From positions 1 to 64,000 of the forward strand of contig JALBYF010000060.1 in the NCBI GenBank assembly GCA_023212725.1: a DNA stretch of 64,000 bases, written 5' to 3'. Positions 42,886-51,992 of this stretch are shown here, piece after piece. Each line of letters starts with the position of its first letter. The stretch's first letter is position 1. The notes beneath the pieces are model-generated. The model saw only the letters and a program-made list of their open reading frames with translations. It had not been told where the DNA came from and did not search any database. Position numbers and translations under genes: made by a program. The DNA is from Tranzscheliella williamsii (taxonomy: Eukaryota > Basidiomycota > Ustilaginomycetes > Ustilaginales > Ustilaginaceae).

Positions 42886-45252
42886 ATGTCTGCTCTTTGG
42901 TCGGCGTGGGGCGCGGACGCCTTCACCGAACAAGTGGAGAAGGCCACTTCTGAGCTTTTGCCGGTAGGATCGGAAGACATCGCACTCAATTTGGATATCT
43001 GCGACCAAGTCCGCGCCAAGCAGGTCTCTGCGAAGCAGGCGATGCAGGTCATCAAGCGGCGTGTCAGTCACAAGAATCCCAATGTCGTGCTTCTTGCCCT
43101 CGGTCTCACAGACATTTGCATAAAGAACGGCGGAGATCACTTTCTTCAGGAAGTGGCTTCGAGAGAGTTTATGGACAACCTCGTTTCTGTACTAAGAAAC
43201 CCTTCCGGCGTCAATCATGATGTCAAGGCCAAGGCGCTTGGTCTGATCCAGAACTGGGCGCAGATCGCTGAGGCCAAACCAGGGCAGATGGGTTACATTA
43301 ACGATGTCTACAAGCAGCTCAAGGTGGACGATGCGTTTGAGTTTCCCCCTGTGGATCCTCACGCTTCCGCCTCAGCTGCCCTGGTCGAAACCTTGACGGC
43401 GCCCGAATGGGTAGACGGCGATGTATGCATGCGCTGTCGCACCGGTTTCACCACCTTCAACCGCAAGCACCACTGTCGCAATTGCGGCAATGTCTTTTGT
43501 CAGCAATGCTCCAGCCATACCATGGCCTTACCCTGGTTCGGCATAGGACAGGATGTGCGCGTCTGCGACGGCTGTTTTGCGCGGAAAGGGCCCCCAAGAA
43601 ACGCAGCCAAGCTTTCGCGCTCCAAGAGCGCCGGTTCTGCGTCCACTTCAAAGCCTCTTCCGTCGGGCCGCAGTGCGTCCGCTTCGCATCAGCGTTCCTC
43701 CACGCTTGGGGGCACTTCGAAGCGTACCACCCGCCAGAAGGAAGAAGAAGACATGGCTCTGGCGATCAAGCTTTCGCTCGAAGCCGCCGGCGGTGATGCT
43801 GCAGCAACTTCACGCCCCCAGGCTTACTCCAGTCCGAGCCAGCCTGCCGTATCGCAATCGACTGAACGTCAGTCCAACGGCAGGATTCTGGAGGGGACCG
43901 ACGCCGACGACGATCCTGATCTTGCTGCCGCCATTGCTGCCAGCTTGCGTGACTGGGCTCCCCCCCAGCCAAGCGCCCCCGATGGCCTGTCCGAGGCGTC
44001 GGCCACCGGTCCCGGTGCTACGCCTTCGTCTGTCGCCAAAAGCGACGCATATTTACCGCTGCCGCCGTCGTTGGACCTGGCGCCGCAGGATGTCGACAAT
44101 ATTCTGACCTTTTCACAGACGATGCAAGCGCAGCACGCGCACAATCAACGCAGCGGTGTTGTGGGTGCTGCACCCAGTCAGCAAGCGCAGGCATTGCTGG
44201 AGAAAGCCTCGGCGTCTCGGCCTAGGATGGCGCGGAATCTGGATGAGGGCCACCGCCGCCACGACGTGCTTGTCTCGATGCACGACAAGCTGACAGAAGC
44301 CGTTAAGCTGTACGATCGTTTGCTCGACGCGCAAATGTCGCGTCCTGCGGTGTACGGCCAGAACAGCTATCTGTCCGCCCACGCTCCACCTCAGGGCCAA
44401 CCGTATGGCTACGCTTATGAGGTGCCGGCTCGTTCGCATGCTCCGGCGGCGCCAGCATCTTCGTTATACCCGCCCGTCCAGCAGCCACAGTCGCACGCGC
44501 CCCCGCATTATGCCGCCCCGCATCACACGGGATCGAGTACGCCCGGGCAGTACCAGCAGGATGCGTATCTGGCTGGGGCGCACGGGCAGGCTGGTGCGGT
44601 TGGGTCGCCCATGCCCGCTCACGATCAGCAGGGGGGCTATGGGATGGTGCCGACGCATGGGTCTGGGGGCTACATGACTGCGCCGTACACGCTCGGTGCG
44701 CATCAGGGGCACTCTGCCGTCAGCAGCCCTTATGGTGCCGAGCCGGGGGCGGCTGCACATGCGCCGTATGCGCACCACGCTGCGCCGGCGCATTACGGCT
44801 ATGCGCAGGTGAACGGTGGCTATTCGCAAGGGTATGCCGAAGCGGCGACGTACGCGCAGCCGAGCACAGGGCCGCCACCGCCACAGACGTACTCGTCCGC
44901 GCAGCAGCCAGCGCAAGTGCAGGGGTCAGGCGCGGGCGAGGACGAGGCGCGGCAGGAGACGCCGCACGCGCACACCCCAGCAGCCCCCGCCGTCCAGCCC
45001 GCCCCCGCCCCCGCCAGCCCCACCCACCCGCACGCCAACGGCTGGAACACAGTCCCCATCCAAGCAGTCGCGCCCCAACCCTCCCCCACCCCCGCCCCCG
45101 CCTCCGCGCCCGCCAACCCACCATCCAACCCCACCCTGCCCCTCTTCCCCGCCGCTCCCCACCCCGACAATCCGCTCGCCCCCGCCCCCACCGCCGCACC
45201 CGCCGCGTCCTGGCACCCCACCGCCCCCGAAGCCCCCCTGATCCAGTTCTAG
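42886..45252 (+). CDS. VPS27: ESCRT-0 subunit Vps27 (VHS-FYVE-UIM)
   Basis: Endosomal sorting protein that gathers ubiquitinated cargo, 788 aa, single exon. An N-terminal VHS domain (about 1-150) is followed by a FYVE finger at about 170-232 with WVDGD and RKHHCRNCG, the PI3P-binding signature, and eight zinc-binding Cys. Two ubiquitin-interacting motifs are seen: EEEDMALAIKLSLE (about 285) and DPDLAAAIAASL (about 342). A helical segment at about 400-480 would pair with Hse1. The rest is Pro/Tyr/Gly/Ala-rich and disordered and ends PEAPLIQF, like a degenerate clathrin box. The last third is G-rich and then strongly C-rich. It is convergent with GLT1, 242 bp apart. Confidence 0.95.
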   Translation: MSALWSAWGADAFTEQVEKATSELLPVGSEDIALNLDICDQVRAKQVSAKQAMQVIKRRVSHKNPNVVLLALGLTDICIKNGGDHFLQEVASREFMDNLVSVLRNPSGVNHDVKAKALGLIQNWAQIAEAKPGQMGYINDVYKQLKVDDAFEFPPVDPHASASAALVETLTAPEWVDGDVCMRCRTGFTTFNRKHHCRNCGNVFCQQCSSHTMALPWFGIGQDVRVCDGCFARKGPPRNAAKLSRSKSAGSASTSKPLPSGRSASASHQRSSTLGGTSKRTTRQKEEEDMALAIKLSLEAAGGDAAATSRPQAYSSPSQPAVSQSTERQSNGRILEGTDADDDPDLAAAIAASLRDWAPPQPSAPDGLSEASATGPGATPSSVAKSDAYLPLPPSLDLAPQDVDNILTFSQTMQAQHAHNQRSGVVGAAPSQQAQALLEKASASRPRMARNLDEGHRRHDVLVSMHDKLTEAVKLYDRLLDAQMSRPAVYGQNSYLSAHAPPQGQPYGYAYEVPARSHAPAAPASSLYPPVQQPQSHAPPHYAAPHHTGSSTPGQYQQDAYLAGAHGQAGAVGSPMPAHDQQGGYGMVPTHGSGGYMTAPYTLGAHQGHSAVSSPYGAEPGAAAHAPYAHHAAPAHYGYAQVNGGYSQGYAEAATYAQPSTGPPPPQTYSSAQQPAQVQGSGAGEDEARQETPHAHTPAAPAVQPAPAPASPTHPHANGWNTVPIQAVAPQPSPTPAPASAPANPPSNPTLPLFPAAPHPDNPLAPAPTAAPAASWHPTAPEAPLIQF

Positions 45253-45494
45253 CCGTATCGCGCAATGCATCCTCCTCCTGTCGCTCGCTGTCCTGTCCCG
45301 CACTGCCACACACAAGCAGTGCAACCTGCATCGTTGTGGGTAAGCCATAAGGAACGGATCCGAACGCACGCTATGTATATACAAGACGTAGGCCGCCTCA
45401 GGGGTCGGGTCCGAGCAATGATACCGGGCAGAATAGACAGAAGCGCACAGTGTGGTAGTGGTAGTGTGGTGGAAGAATGGTAGGGGAGGGAGGC

Positions 45495-48400
45495 TTAGAC
45501 ACTGACGCCGATGCGCGTCTTCTCGACGCCGGTGGGGAGGAAATCGCGCTTCTTGATGGAGCCGGCCCAGGCGAGGCGCGTGTTGCCCATCAGGTCCGAG
45601 TCGACCTGCGCCGCTGCGGCGCGTCCTTCCTGGATGCCCCAGACAATGAGCGACTGGCCGCGACGGCAGTCGCCGGCCGTGTAAACCCGCTCGACGTTGG
45701 TCTTGTACGGAGACTTGCCCCGCTGGTCGTCTGCCTTGATGTTCGAACGGCCGTCCTGCTCCAGGCCCAGCGCAGTGACCGCATCGTTCTCGGGGCCAAG
45801 GAAACCGAGCGAGAGCAGGCAAAGATCGCATGGCCATCGCTTCTCGGATCCGGGGATCTTGTTCATCTGCCACTTGCCCGAGGCGTCCAGCTCCCAGTTG
45901 ACCTTGATCGTGTTCAGGGCAACCAGCTTGCCGTCCGCATCCTTCTCAAACGAAGTGGTGGAGATGCAGTACTCTCGAGGGTCGCTTCCCCACTGAGCGG
46001 CAACTTCGGCATGGCCGTAGTCCACCTTGAACACTCGGGGGAATTGTGGCCAAGGGTTGCCCTTGGCTCGCTCGTTCGGTGGCTGGGGGAGCAACTCAAA
46101 GTTGACGATGCTCTTGGCTCCGTGTCGAAGCGCAGTGGCCTGAGCATCGCAACCGGTGTCACCACCGCCAATGACAATGACGTCCTTGCCCTTGGCGCTC
46201 AGGTAGTGGCCATCTTGGAGACCAGAGTCCAGAAGCGACTTGGTGTTGGGGGCGAGGAAGTCCATGGCAAAGTGCACACCGTCCGCCTCTCTGCCAGGCA
46301 CCTTGAGGTCTCGAGGCCATGTAGCACCAACGGCGTAAACAATCGCATCCGTCTGCGCGTGGAGCTGCTTAGGGTCAACATCACGACCAACGTAAGTGCT
46401 GGTGATGAATTCGACGCCTTCAGCGGCCATGAGATCGACACGTCGCTGAACGACGCCCTTGTCCAGCTTCATGTTGGGAATACCGTACATAAGCAAGCCA
46501 CCGACTCGGTCAGCTCGCTCGTATACAGTGACCGAGTGTCCTGCCTTGTTCAGCTGGTCGGCACAAGCTAGACCAGCCGGACCAGATCCAACGACGGCGA
46601 TAGTTTTTCCGGTCCGCGTCTTTGGTGGTTGCGGGACCAGCCATCCCTCCTCGAAACCCTTGTCGATGATGGCGCACTCAATCGACTTGATGCCCACAGG
46701 CTGCTCGGTGATGCCAAGCACGCAGGCACCTTCGCAAGGAGCGGGGCAGACACGACCAGTGAACTCGGGGAAGTTGTTGGTCATCAGCAATCGATTGAGA
46801 GCATCCAGCCACTGGCCCTTGAAGACCAAGTCATTCCATTTGGGAATGATATTCGAGATAGGGCAGCCCGTGTCGCCCTGACAGAAAGGTACACCGCAGT
46901 CCATGCATCGAGCCGTCTGATACTTGAGCTCGGCCTCGCTGAGTCGGGTGGAGAGTTCCTTGTAGTCCTTGACTCGCTTGGCTGGGGTTCGGTAGTGTTC
47001 GCCCAGACGCTTGTATTTCATGAAACCTCGAGTCTTGTCAAGCTTGTTAAGCCTCGCTTTGGCAGTCTCGTCGTCGACCATGGAGTCCTCGACATCCACA
47101 AGAGCTGGCTCGACAGGCTTGGCGGCGGGGATCTCTCGGACGTTGTCGGCCGCGTTGTCCTTGGGCTCGTCCTCCGAAATAGAGACATCGACCTGGCTTC
47201 CGTGACGGGAAAGGGTCCCGAGCAAATCGACATGGCTGGATCGCTTCTTCTCAACCGCAGCCTTGGCAGCCTCTTCCTCGAGCACGCGCTTGTAATCGTA
47301 AGGCATAACTCTGACGAAGCGCGGCAAAAGATGGTGGAAGTCGTGCAGGACGTGATCGGCAACAGCCGAACCAGTGTAGTGACGGTGGTTCTCAATGAGG
47401 TTACGCAGCTCGGCGATCTCCTGAGGGTCCTTGACAGGGCCGAGCTCGACCATCTCGGCGTTGCACTTGCTGTGGAAATCGCGGTTCATGTCGAGAACAT
47501 AGGCGATACCACCACTCATACCGGCGGCGCAGTTTCGCCCGGTAGGTCCTAGGATGACAACCCTTCCGCCGGTCATGTACTCGAGGGCGTGGTCACCGCA
47601 ACCTTCGACAACAGCGTGGGCTCCGGAGTTTCGTACAGCGAAACGCTCGGCAGCCACACCTCGGAAGTAAGCATGGCCGCTCGTGGCGCCGTACAGGCAG
47701 ACGTTACCGACAATGATGTTCTCCTCAGCTTTGAAAGAGGATACCTTGGGCGGGTACACGATCAGACGGCCACCAGATAGGCCCTTGCCGACGTAGTCAT
47801 TGGCATCTCCCTCAAGCTCGAGCGTGATACCAGGTGCAAGGAAGGCTCCGCAGGACTGACCGGCTGAGCCCTTGGCGTTGATGTGAATAGTGTCGCGGGG
47901 GAGCCCCTCCTCGCCGTAAAGCTTGGAAACTTTGTAGGACAGAGTGGCACCAAGGGCACGGTCGGTGTTGACTACGTCGCATTCAATGGAAACGGGCAAG
48001 CCCTGGGTAAGAGCAGGCTCAGCCTCGTCGATAAACTTGTTGTCAAGTCGAACGTAAAGCTTGTGGTCCTGCTGTCGAACCTTGTAGGTGGCAGCGCCAG
48101 GTCGCATCTCGTGAGCAGGCTTGAGAAGCGCCGAGAGATCGAGCTGGGCAGTCTTGGGGGTACGCAGACTGTCATCGACGCGGAGCAGATCGGATCGACC
48201 GACCATCTCGTTGATAGTCCGGATTCCCAGCTTGGCCATGATGCTTCGTAGCTCTTCAGCCAAGTAATAGAAGAAGTTGATGACAGCCTCGGGCTGACCG
48301 GCAAACTTCTCTCGAAGTTCAGGGTCCTGAGTAGCGATACCGACAGGGCAAGTGTTCAAGTGACACTTGCGCATCATGATACAGCCAAGGGCGATAAGAG

Positions 48401-51400
48401 GAGTGGTAGCAAAGCCCCACTCTTCAGCGCCGAGAAGACAAGCGATGGCGACGTCCCGACCGGTTCGAATTTGACCGTCTGTCTGGACAGTAACTCGGCC
48501 TCGAAGGTCGTTCAGCACCAAAGTCTGGTGAGTTTCGGCAAGGCCAAGCTCCCAAGGCAGACCAGCATACTTGATACCAGTCCATCGGGATGCGCCGGTA
48601 CCTCCATCGTGACCAGCGATCAAAATGTGATCGGCCTTTGCCTTGGCAACACCAGAGGCAACAATACCGACACCGACCTCCGAGACAAGCTTGACACTGA
48701 CCCGCGCCCGAGGGTTGGCACATTTAAGATCATAGATGAGCTGCTTCAGATCCTCGATCGAATAGATGTCGTGGTGAGGAGGGGGGGAAATGAGACCAAC
48801 ACCGGCAGTAGAGTGTCGGGTTCGGGCAATAGAAGGTGAAACCTTGTGACCAGGAAGCTCACCACCCTCACCGGGCTTGGCGCCCTGGGCCATCTTGATC
48901 TGCAGCTCGTCGGCATCGGCGAGATAGTTGCTGGTGACACCGAATCGACCAGAAGCAATCTGCTTGATCTTTGATCGCAACGAGTCGCCATTAGGAAGCG
49001 GGATGGAACGCTCTGCGTCCTCACCACCTTCACCCGTGTTGGACTTGCCGCCGAGCCGGTTCATGGCAATGGCAAGAGCCGAATGGGCTTCCATAGAAAT
49101 GGAGCCGTATGACATGGCACCGGTGCAGAACCGCTGTACAATCTCCGTCCAGGGCTCGACCTGGTCAACAGGGATGGCACGAGCCTTGCTGAAGTCAAAG
49201 TCAAGCAGACCTCGAAGGGAAGTAGCCTTGACAGCGTTGTGCGAAGCTTTGGAATAGGCATCGTAGGCAGATTGGTTCTTCTCCCTGGCAGCATCCTGCA
49301 GGTGGGCGATAGCCATAGGGTCATTGATATGCGCCTCACCGCCGTCTCGGTAATGGTATTCACCAGACTCGGGAAGACCGGGGATAGAGATGGTCTCTCG
49401 AGAGGGGTAACCCCGGTCGTGGAACTCCAGAGCGTCCATGGCAAGAAGAACAAAGTCTGAACCGGAGATTCGGGAAGCAGTGCCAGCGAAGCATCTGTCC
49501 ACTACGCCGCTAGCAAGACCGAGAGCTTCAAAGATTTGAGCGCCCTTGTAAGAAGCAAGGGTAGAGATGCCCATCTTGGACATGACCTTAAGGATACCGT
49601 TGTCGACAGCATGCTTCCAGTTGCTGATGAGCTGAGCAGAGCTTAGGTCAGCCTTGACGAGACCCTCACGCGCCACCTTGAGGATGGCCTCCATGGCCAA
49701 CCATGGACAGATGGCATCAGCACCGTAGCCAAGCAGAACACACATGTGGTGCACTTCTCGAGCCTCGGCAGACTCGATCATAAGAGCGAGTCGGCTTCGT
49801 TCCTTGTTTCGGATGAGGTGGTGGTGAACACCACCGCAGGCAACAAGAGAGCTGATGGACACTCGGTCGGCCCCGACGGCCCGGTCGGAGAGGATGACAA
49901 CGCGGTAGCCTTCTCGAATGGCTTGCGAAGTCTCGGAACAGACTCGGTCGAGCGTCTGCTCATAGCCGTGAATACCATCGCCTTTGTCATAGGTGATGTC
50001 GATAGTCTTAGCAGGCCAGTCAGCATGAACGGTATCAAGCTGCTTGATCGCGTTCATCTCGTCAATGCTGAGGATGGGTGAAGGGAGCAAAAGACGGTGG
50101 CACTGCTCGGGCTTCATCTCGAGAAGGTTACCTTCAGGGCCGACATATTGCTCAAGCGACATGACAATAGACTCTCGAATAGGATCAATTGGAGGGTTGG
50201 TGACCTGGGCAAAGAGTTGTCGGAAATAATCGTAGATGACTCGAGGGGCGGTCGAGATACAGGCGAGTGGGGCATCGTTACCCATGGATCCAAGCGCCTC
50301 CTTGGCTTCCGCAACCATGGGAAGCATGAGCAGGTTGATTTGCTCGGCCGTGTAGCCGAAGGCGAGGAGCTTTGGATCAGTGCTGAGACGTGTCTCGTCC
50401 AGTACAGGAGCAATGGCGTTGCTCGTGTTTCGTCTAACCGTATCAACAATGTCGGGCAATCGCAGCATCTGGTTCTCGAGCCAGGCAGCGAAGTCAGCTC
50501 GCTGAGCGGTAGACATCTTCAGCTCTCGGTCCTCGACCACTCGCCCCTCGACAGTGTCGACGAGCAACATCTTACCGGGCTGCAGTCGGCCTTTGGCGAT
50601 GATGGTCTCGGGGGCGATGGTAACGGTACCGACCTCGGAAGCGCAGATCATAATATCGTCATCGGTAATGTAGTATCGGCATGGACGCAGACCGTTTCGG
50701 TCAAGGTTGGCACCGCAGTATCGTCCATCGGCAAAAGTGAAGAGAGCGGGTCCATCCCATGGCTCCATCAGGCAGGCGGCCCAGCGGTAGAAGGCGACCT
50801 TTTCAGGCTCCATGTGCTCACTATCGCCTTGCCAGGCCTCGGGAATCATCATCATAACGGCCTGAGGTAGGGTGAGGACGTTGTTGATGACGAGCAGCTC
50901 CAGTACATTGTCGAAGGCAGCCGAGTCGGATCCTCCACCTTCGATGATGGGATAGAGGAGATCGAGCTCGTCACCGAAGGTCTCGGACTTGAGAAGACCC
51001 TCTCGGGCTCGCATCCAGTTCTTGTTTCCGCGAATGGTGTTGATCTCACCGTTGTGAGCGGCCCATCGCATGGGCTGAGCTCGGTCCCAGGACGGAAAAG
51101 TGTTGGTGGAGAAGCGGGAGTGGACAAGGGCAAAGTGGGAGGCATAGTGAACATTGTTGAGGTCGTAGTAGTAGTTGTAGACCTGAACGGGGCTCAATTG
51201 ACCTTTGTAGATGATGTTGGTGGGGCTGAGCGAGCAGATGTAAAACCAATTCTGAAGGCCGATAGTGTGTGTGGCATGCTTTCGGAGAACGTAGAGCTGT
51301 CGGCCGAAGTAGAGGCTATCGAACGGCTTGTCGGCATCAGCCGGAGCGCTGCCAGAGCCGAAATGGTCCTTAAGGACAACAAATGGCTGCATGATCTTGG

Positions 51401-51992
51401 GCTCCTTGCTCTTAGAAGCAGGCCCGAGGATCGAGTTGTCGACGGGAACCTCTCGCCAACCGAGGACTCGAAGATGCAGCTTCTCGGCGATGTTGCAGAA
51501 TGTCTTGACATGCTCGTTTCGAGCCTTCTCGTCTTTGGGGTTGAAAAAGACATTGCCAACAGCGTACTGGCCCTGAGGGGGCAGGACAATGTCAAGGTCA
51601 CGCTCAGACTCTCGTCGGAAAAAGGTGTCGGGGATGCCGGTCATGACACCGGCACCGTCACCGTCTCGGGCATCTGCACCAACGGCACCTCGGTGAGTCA
51701 TGTTGCAAAGGAGGAAGCGAGCATCGGAGACAATCTTGTGTGCAGGCTTGCCTTTGATCTGGCACATGAAACCAACACCGCATGCATCCTTCTCGTTTTC
51801 AGGATCGTAGAGACCCTGGGCAGCGGGCATGGACCCGGCCCAGGAAGAGGTGCTGCGTTCTACTTCATCGTAGCCGCTGGCTTCAAAGTCGGCGGAAGAA
51901 ATGGCCTCTTCGTGGACGGAGGGCAGCTCGGCGTTGAGCTTTTCAACGAATCGAGTCTGACGGTAGTTTTTGGTAGGTGCGACTGAAGCCAT
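45495..51992 (-). CDS. GLT1: NADH-dependent glutamate synthase (GOGAT)
   Basis: Makes two glutamates from glutamine and 2-oxoglutarate using NADH, 2165 aa in a single exon. I start at the ATG at 51992; the frame upstream begins with GTG. A propeptide of 70 residues precedes Cys71 in DACGVGF, the amidotransferase nucleophile exposed after processing. The central and FMN-binding domains follow, with the 3Fe-4S cysteines in CIMMRKCHLNTCPVG (about 1203-1214). An acidic linker connects to the beta-subunit-like C-terminal part, with Fe-S motif CMDCGVPFCQGDTGC (about 1696), the FAD site VVGSGPAGLACADQL and the NADH site VIGGGDTGCDA. The fused alpha-beta layout and NADH type are standard for fungi. 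Codon use is uniform, without the skew blocks seen in several neighbours. Confidence 0.97.
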   Translation of the reverse strand: MASVAPTKNYRQTRFVEKLNAELPSVHEEAISSADFEASGYDEVERSTSSWAGSMPAAQGLYDPENEKDACGVGFMCQIKGKPAHKIVSDARFLLCNMTHRGAVGADARDGDGAGVMTGIPDTFFRRESERDLDIVLPPQGQYAVGNVFFNPKDEKARNEHVKTFCNIAEKLHLRVLGWREVPVDNSILGPASKSKEPKIMQPFVVLKDHFGSGSAPADADKPFDSLYFGRQLYVLRKHATHTIGLQNWFYICSLSPTNIIYKGQLSPVQVYNYYYDLNNVHYASHFALVHSRFSTNTFPSWDRAQPMRWAAHNGEINTIRGNKNWMRAREGLLKSETFGDELDLLYPIIEGGGSDSAAFDNVLELLVINNVLTLPQAVMMMIPEAWQGDSEHMEPEKVAFYRWAACLMEPWDGPALFTFADGRYCGANLDRNGLRPCRYYITDDDIMICASEVGTVTIAPETIIAKGRLQPGKMLLVDTVEGRVVEDRELKMSTAQRADFAAWLENQMLRLPDIVDTVRRNTSNAIAPVLDETRLSTDPKLLAFGYTAEQINLLMLPMVAEAKEALGSMGNDAPLACISTAPRVIYDYFRQLFAQVTNPPIDPIRESIVMSLEQYVGPEGNLLEMKPEQCHRLLLPSPILSIDEMNAIKQLDTVHADWPAKTIDITYDKGDGIHGYEQTLDRVCSETSQAIREGYRVVILSDRAVGADRVSISSLVACGGVHHHLIRNKERSRLALMIESAEAREVHHMCVLLGYGADAICPWLAMEAILKVAREGLVKADLSSAQLISNWKHAVDNGILKVMSKMGISTLASYKGAQIFEALGLASGVVDRCFAGTASRISGSDFVLLAMDALEFHDRGYPSRETISIPGLPESGEYHYRDGGEAHINDPMAIAHLQDAAREKNQSAYDAYSKASHNAVKATSLRGLLDFDFSKARAIPVDQVEPWTEIVQRFCTGAMSYGSISMEAHSALAIAMNRLGGKSNTGEGGEDAERSIPLPNGDSLRSKIKQIASGRFGVTSNYLADADELQIKMAQGAKPGEGGELPGHKVSPSIARTRHSTAGVGLISPPPHHDIYSIEDLKQLIYDLKCANPRARVSVKLVSEVGVGIVASGVAKAKADHILIAGHDGGTGASRWTGIKYAGLPWELGLAETHQTLVLNDLRGRVTVQTDGQIRTGRDVAIACLLGAEEWGFATTPLIALGCIMMRKCHLNTCPVGIATQDPELREKFAGQPEAVINFFYYLAEELRSIMAKLGIRTINEMVGRSDLLRVDDSLRTPKTAQLDLSALLKPAHEMRPGAATYKVRQQDHKLYVRLDNKFIDEAEPALTQGLPVSIECDVVNTDRALGATLSYKVSKLYGEEGLPRDTIHINAKGSAGQSCGAFLAPGITLELEGDANDYVGKGLSGGRLIVYPPKVSSFKAEENIIVGNVCLYGATSGHAYFRGVAAERFAVRNSGAHAVVEGCGDHALEYMTGGRVVILGPTGRNCAAGMSGGIAYVLDMNRDFHSKCNAEMVELGPVKDPQEIAELRNLIENHRHYTGSAVADHVLHDFHHLLPRFVRVMPYDYKRVLEEEAAKAAVEKKRSSHVDLLGTLSRHGSQVDVSISEDEPKDNAADNVREIPAAKPVEPALVDVEDSMVDDETAKARLNKLDKTRGFMKYKRLGEHYRTPAKRVKDYKELSTRLSEAELKYQTARCMDCGVPFCQGDTGCPISNIIPKWNDLVFKGQWLDALNRLLMTNNFPEFTGRVCPAPCEGACVLGITEQPVGIKSIECAIIDKGFEEGWLVPQPPKTRTGKTIAVVGSGPAGLACADQLNKAGHSVTVYERADRVGGLLMYGIPNMKLDKGVVQRRVDLMAAEGVEFITSTYVGRDVDPKQLHAQTDAIVYAVGATWPRDLKVPGREADGVHFAMDFLAPNTKSLLDSGLQDGHYLSAKGKDVIVIGGGDTGCDAQATALRHGAKSIVNFELLPQPPNERAKGNPWPQFPRVFKVDYGHAEVAAQWGSDPREYCISTTSFEKDADGKLVALNTIKVNWELDASGKWQMNKIPGSEKRWPCDLCLLSLGFLGPENDAVTALGLEQDGRSNIKADDQRGKSPYKTNVERVYTAGDCRRGQSLIVWGIQEGRAAAAQVDSDLMGNTRLAWAGSIKKRDFLPTGVEKTRIGVSV

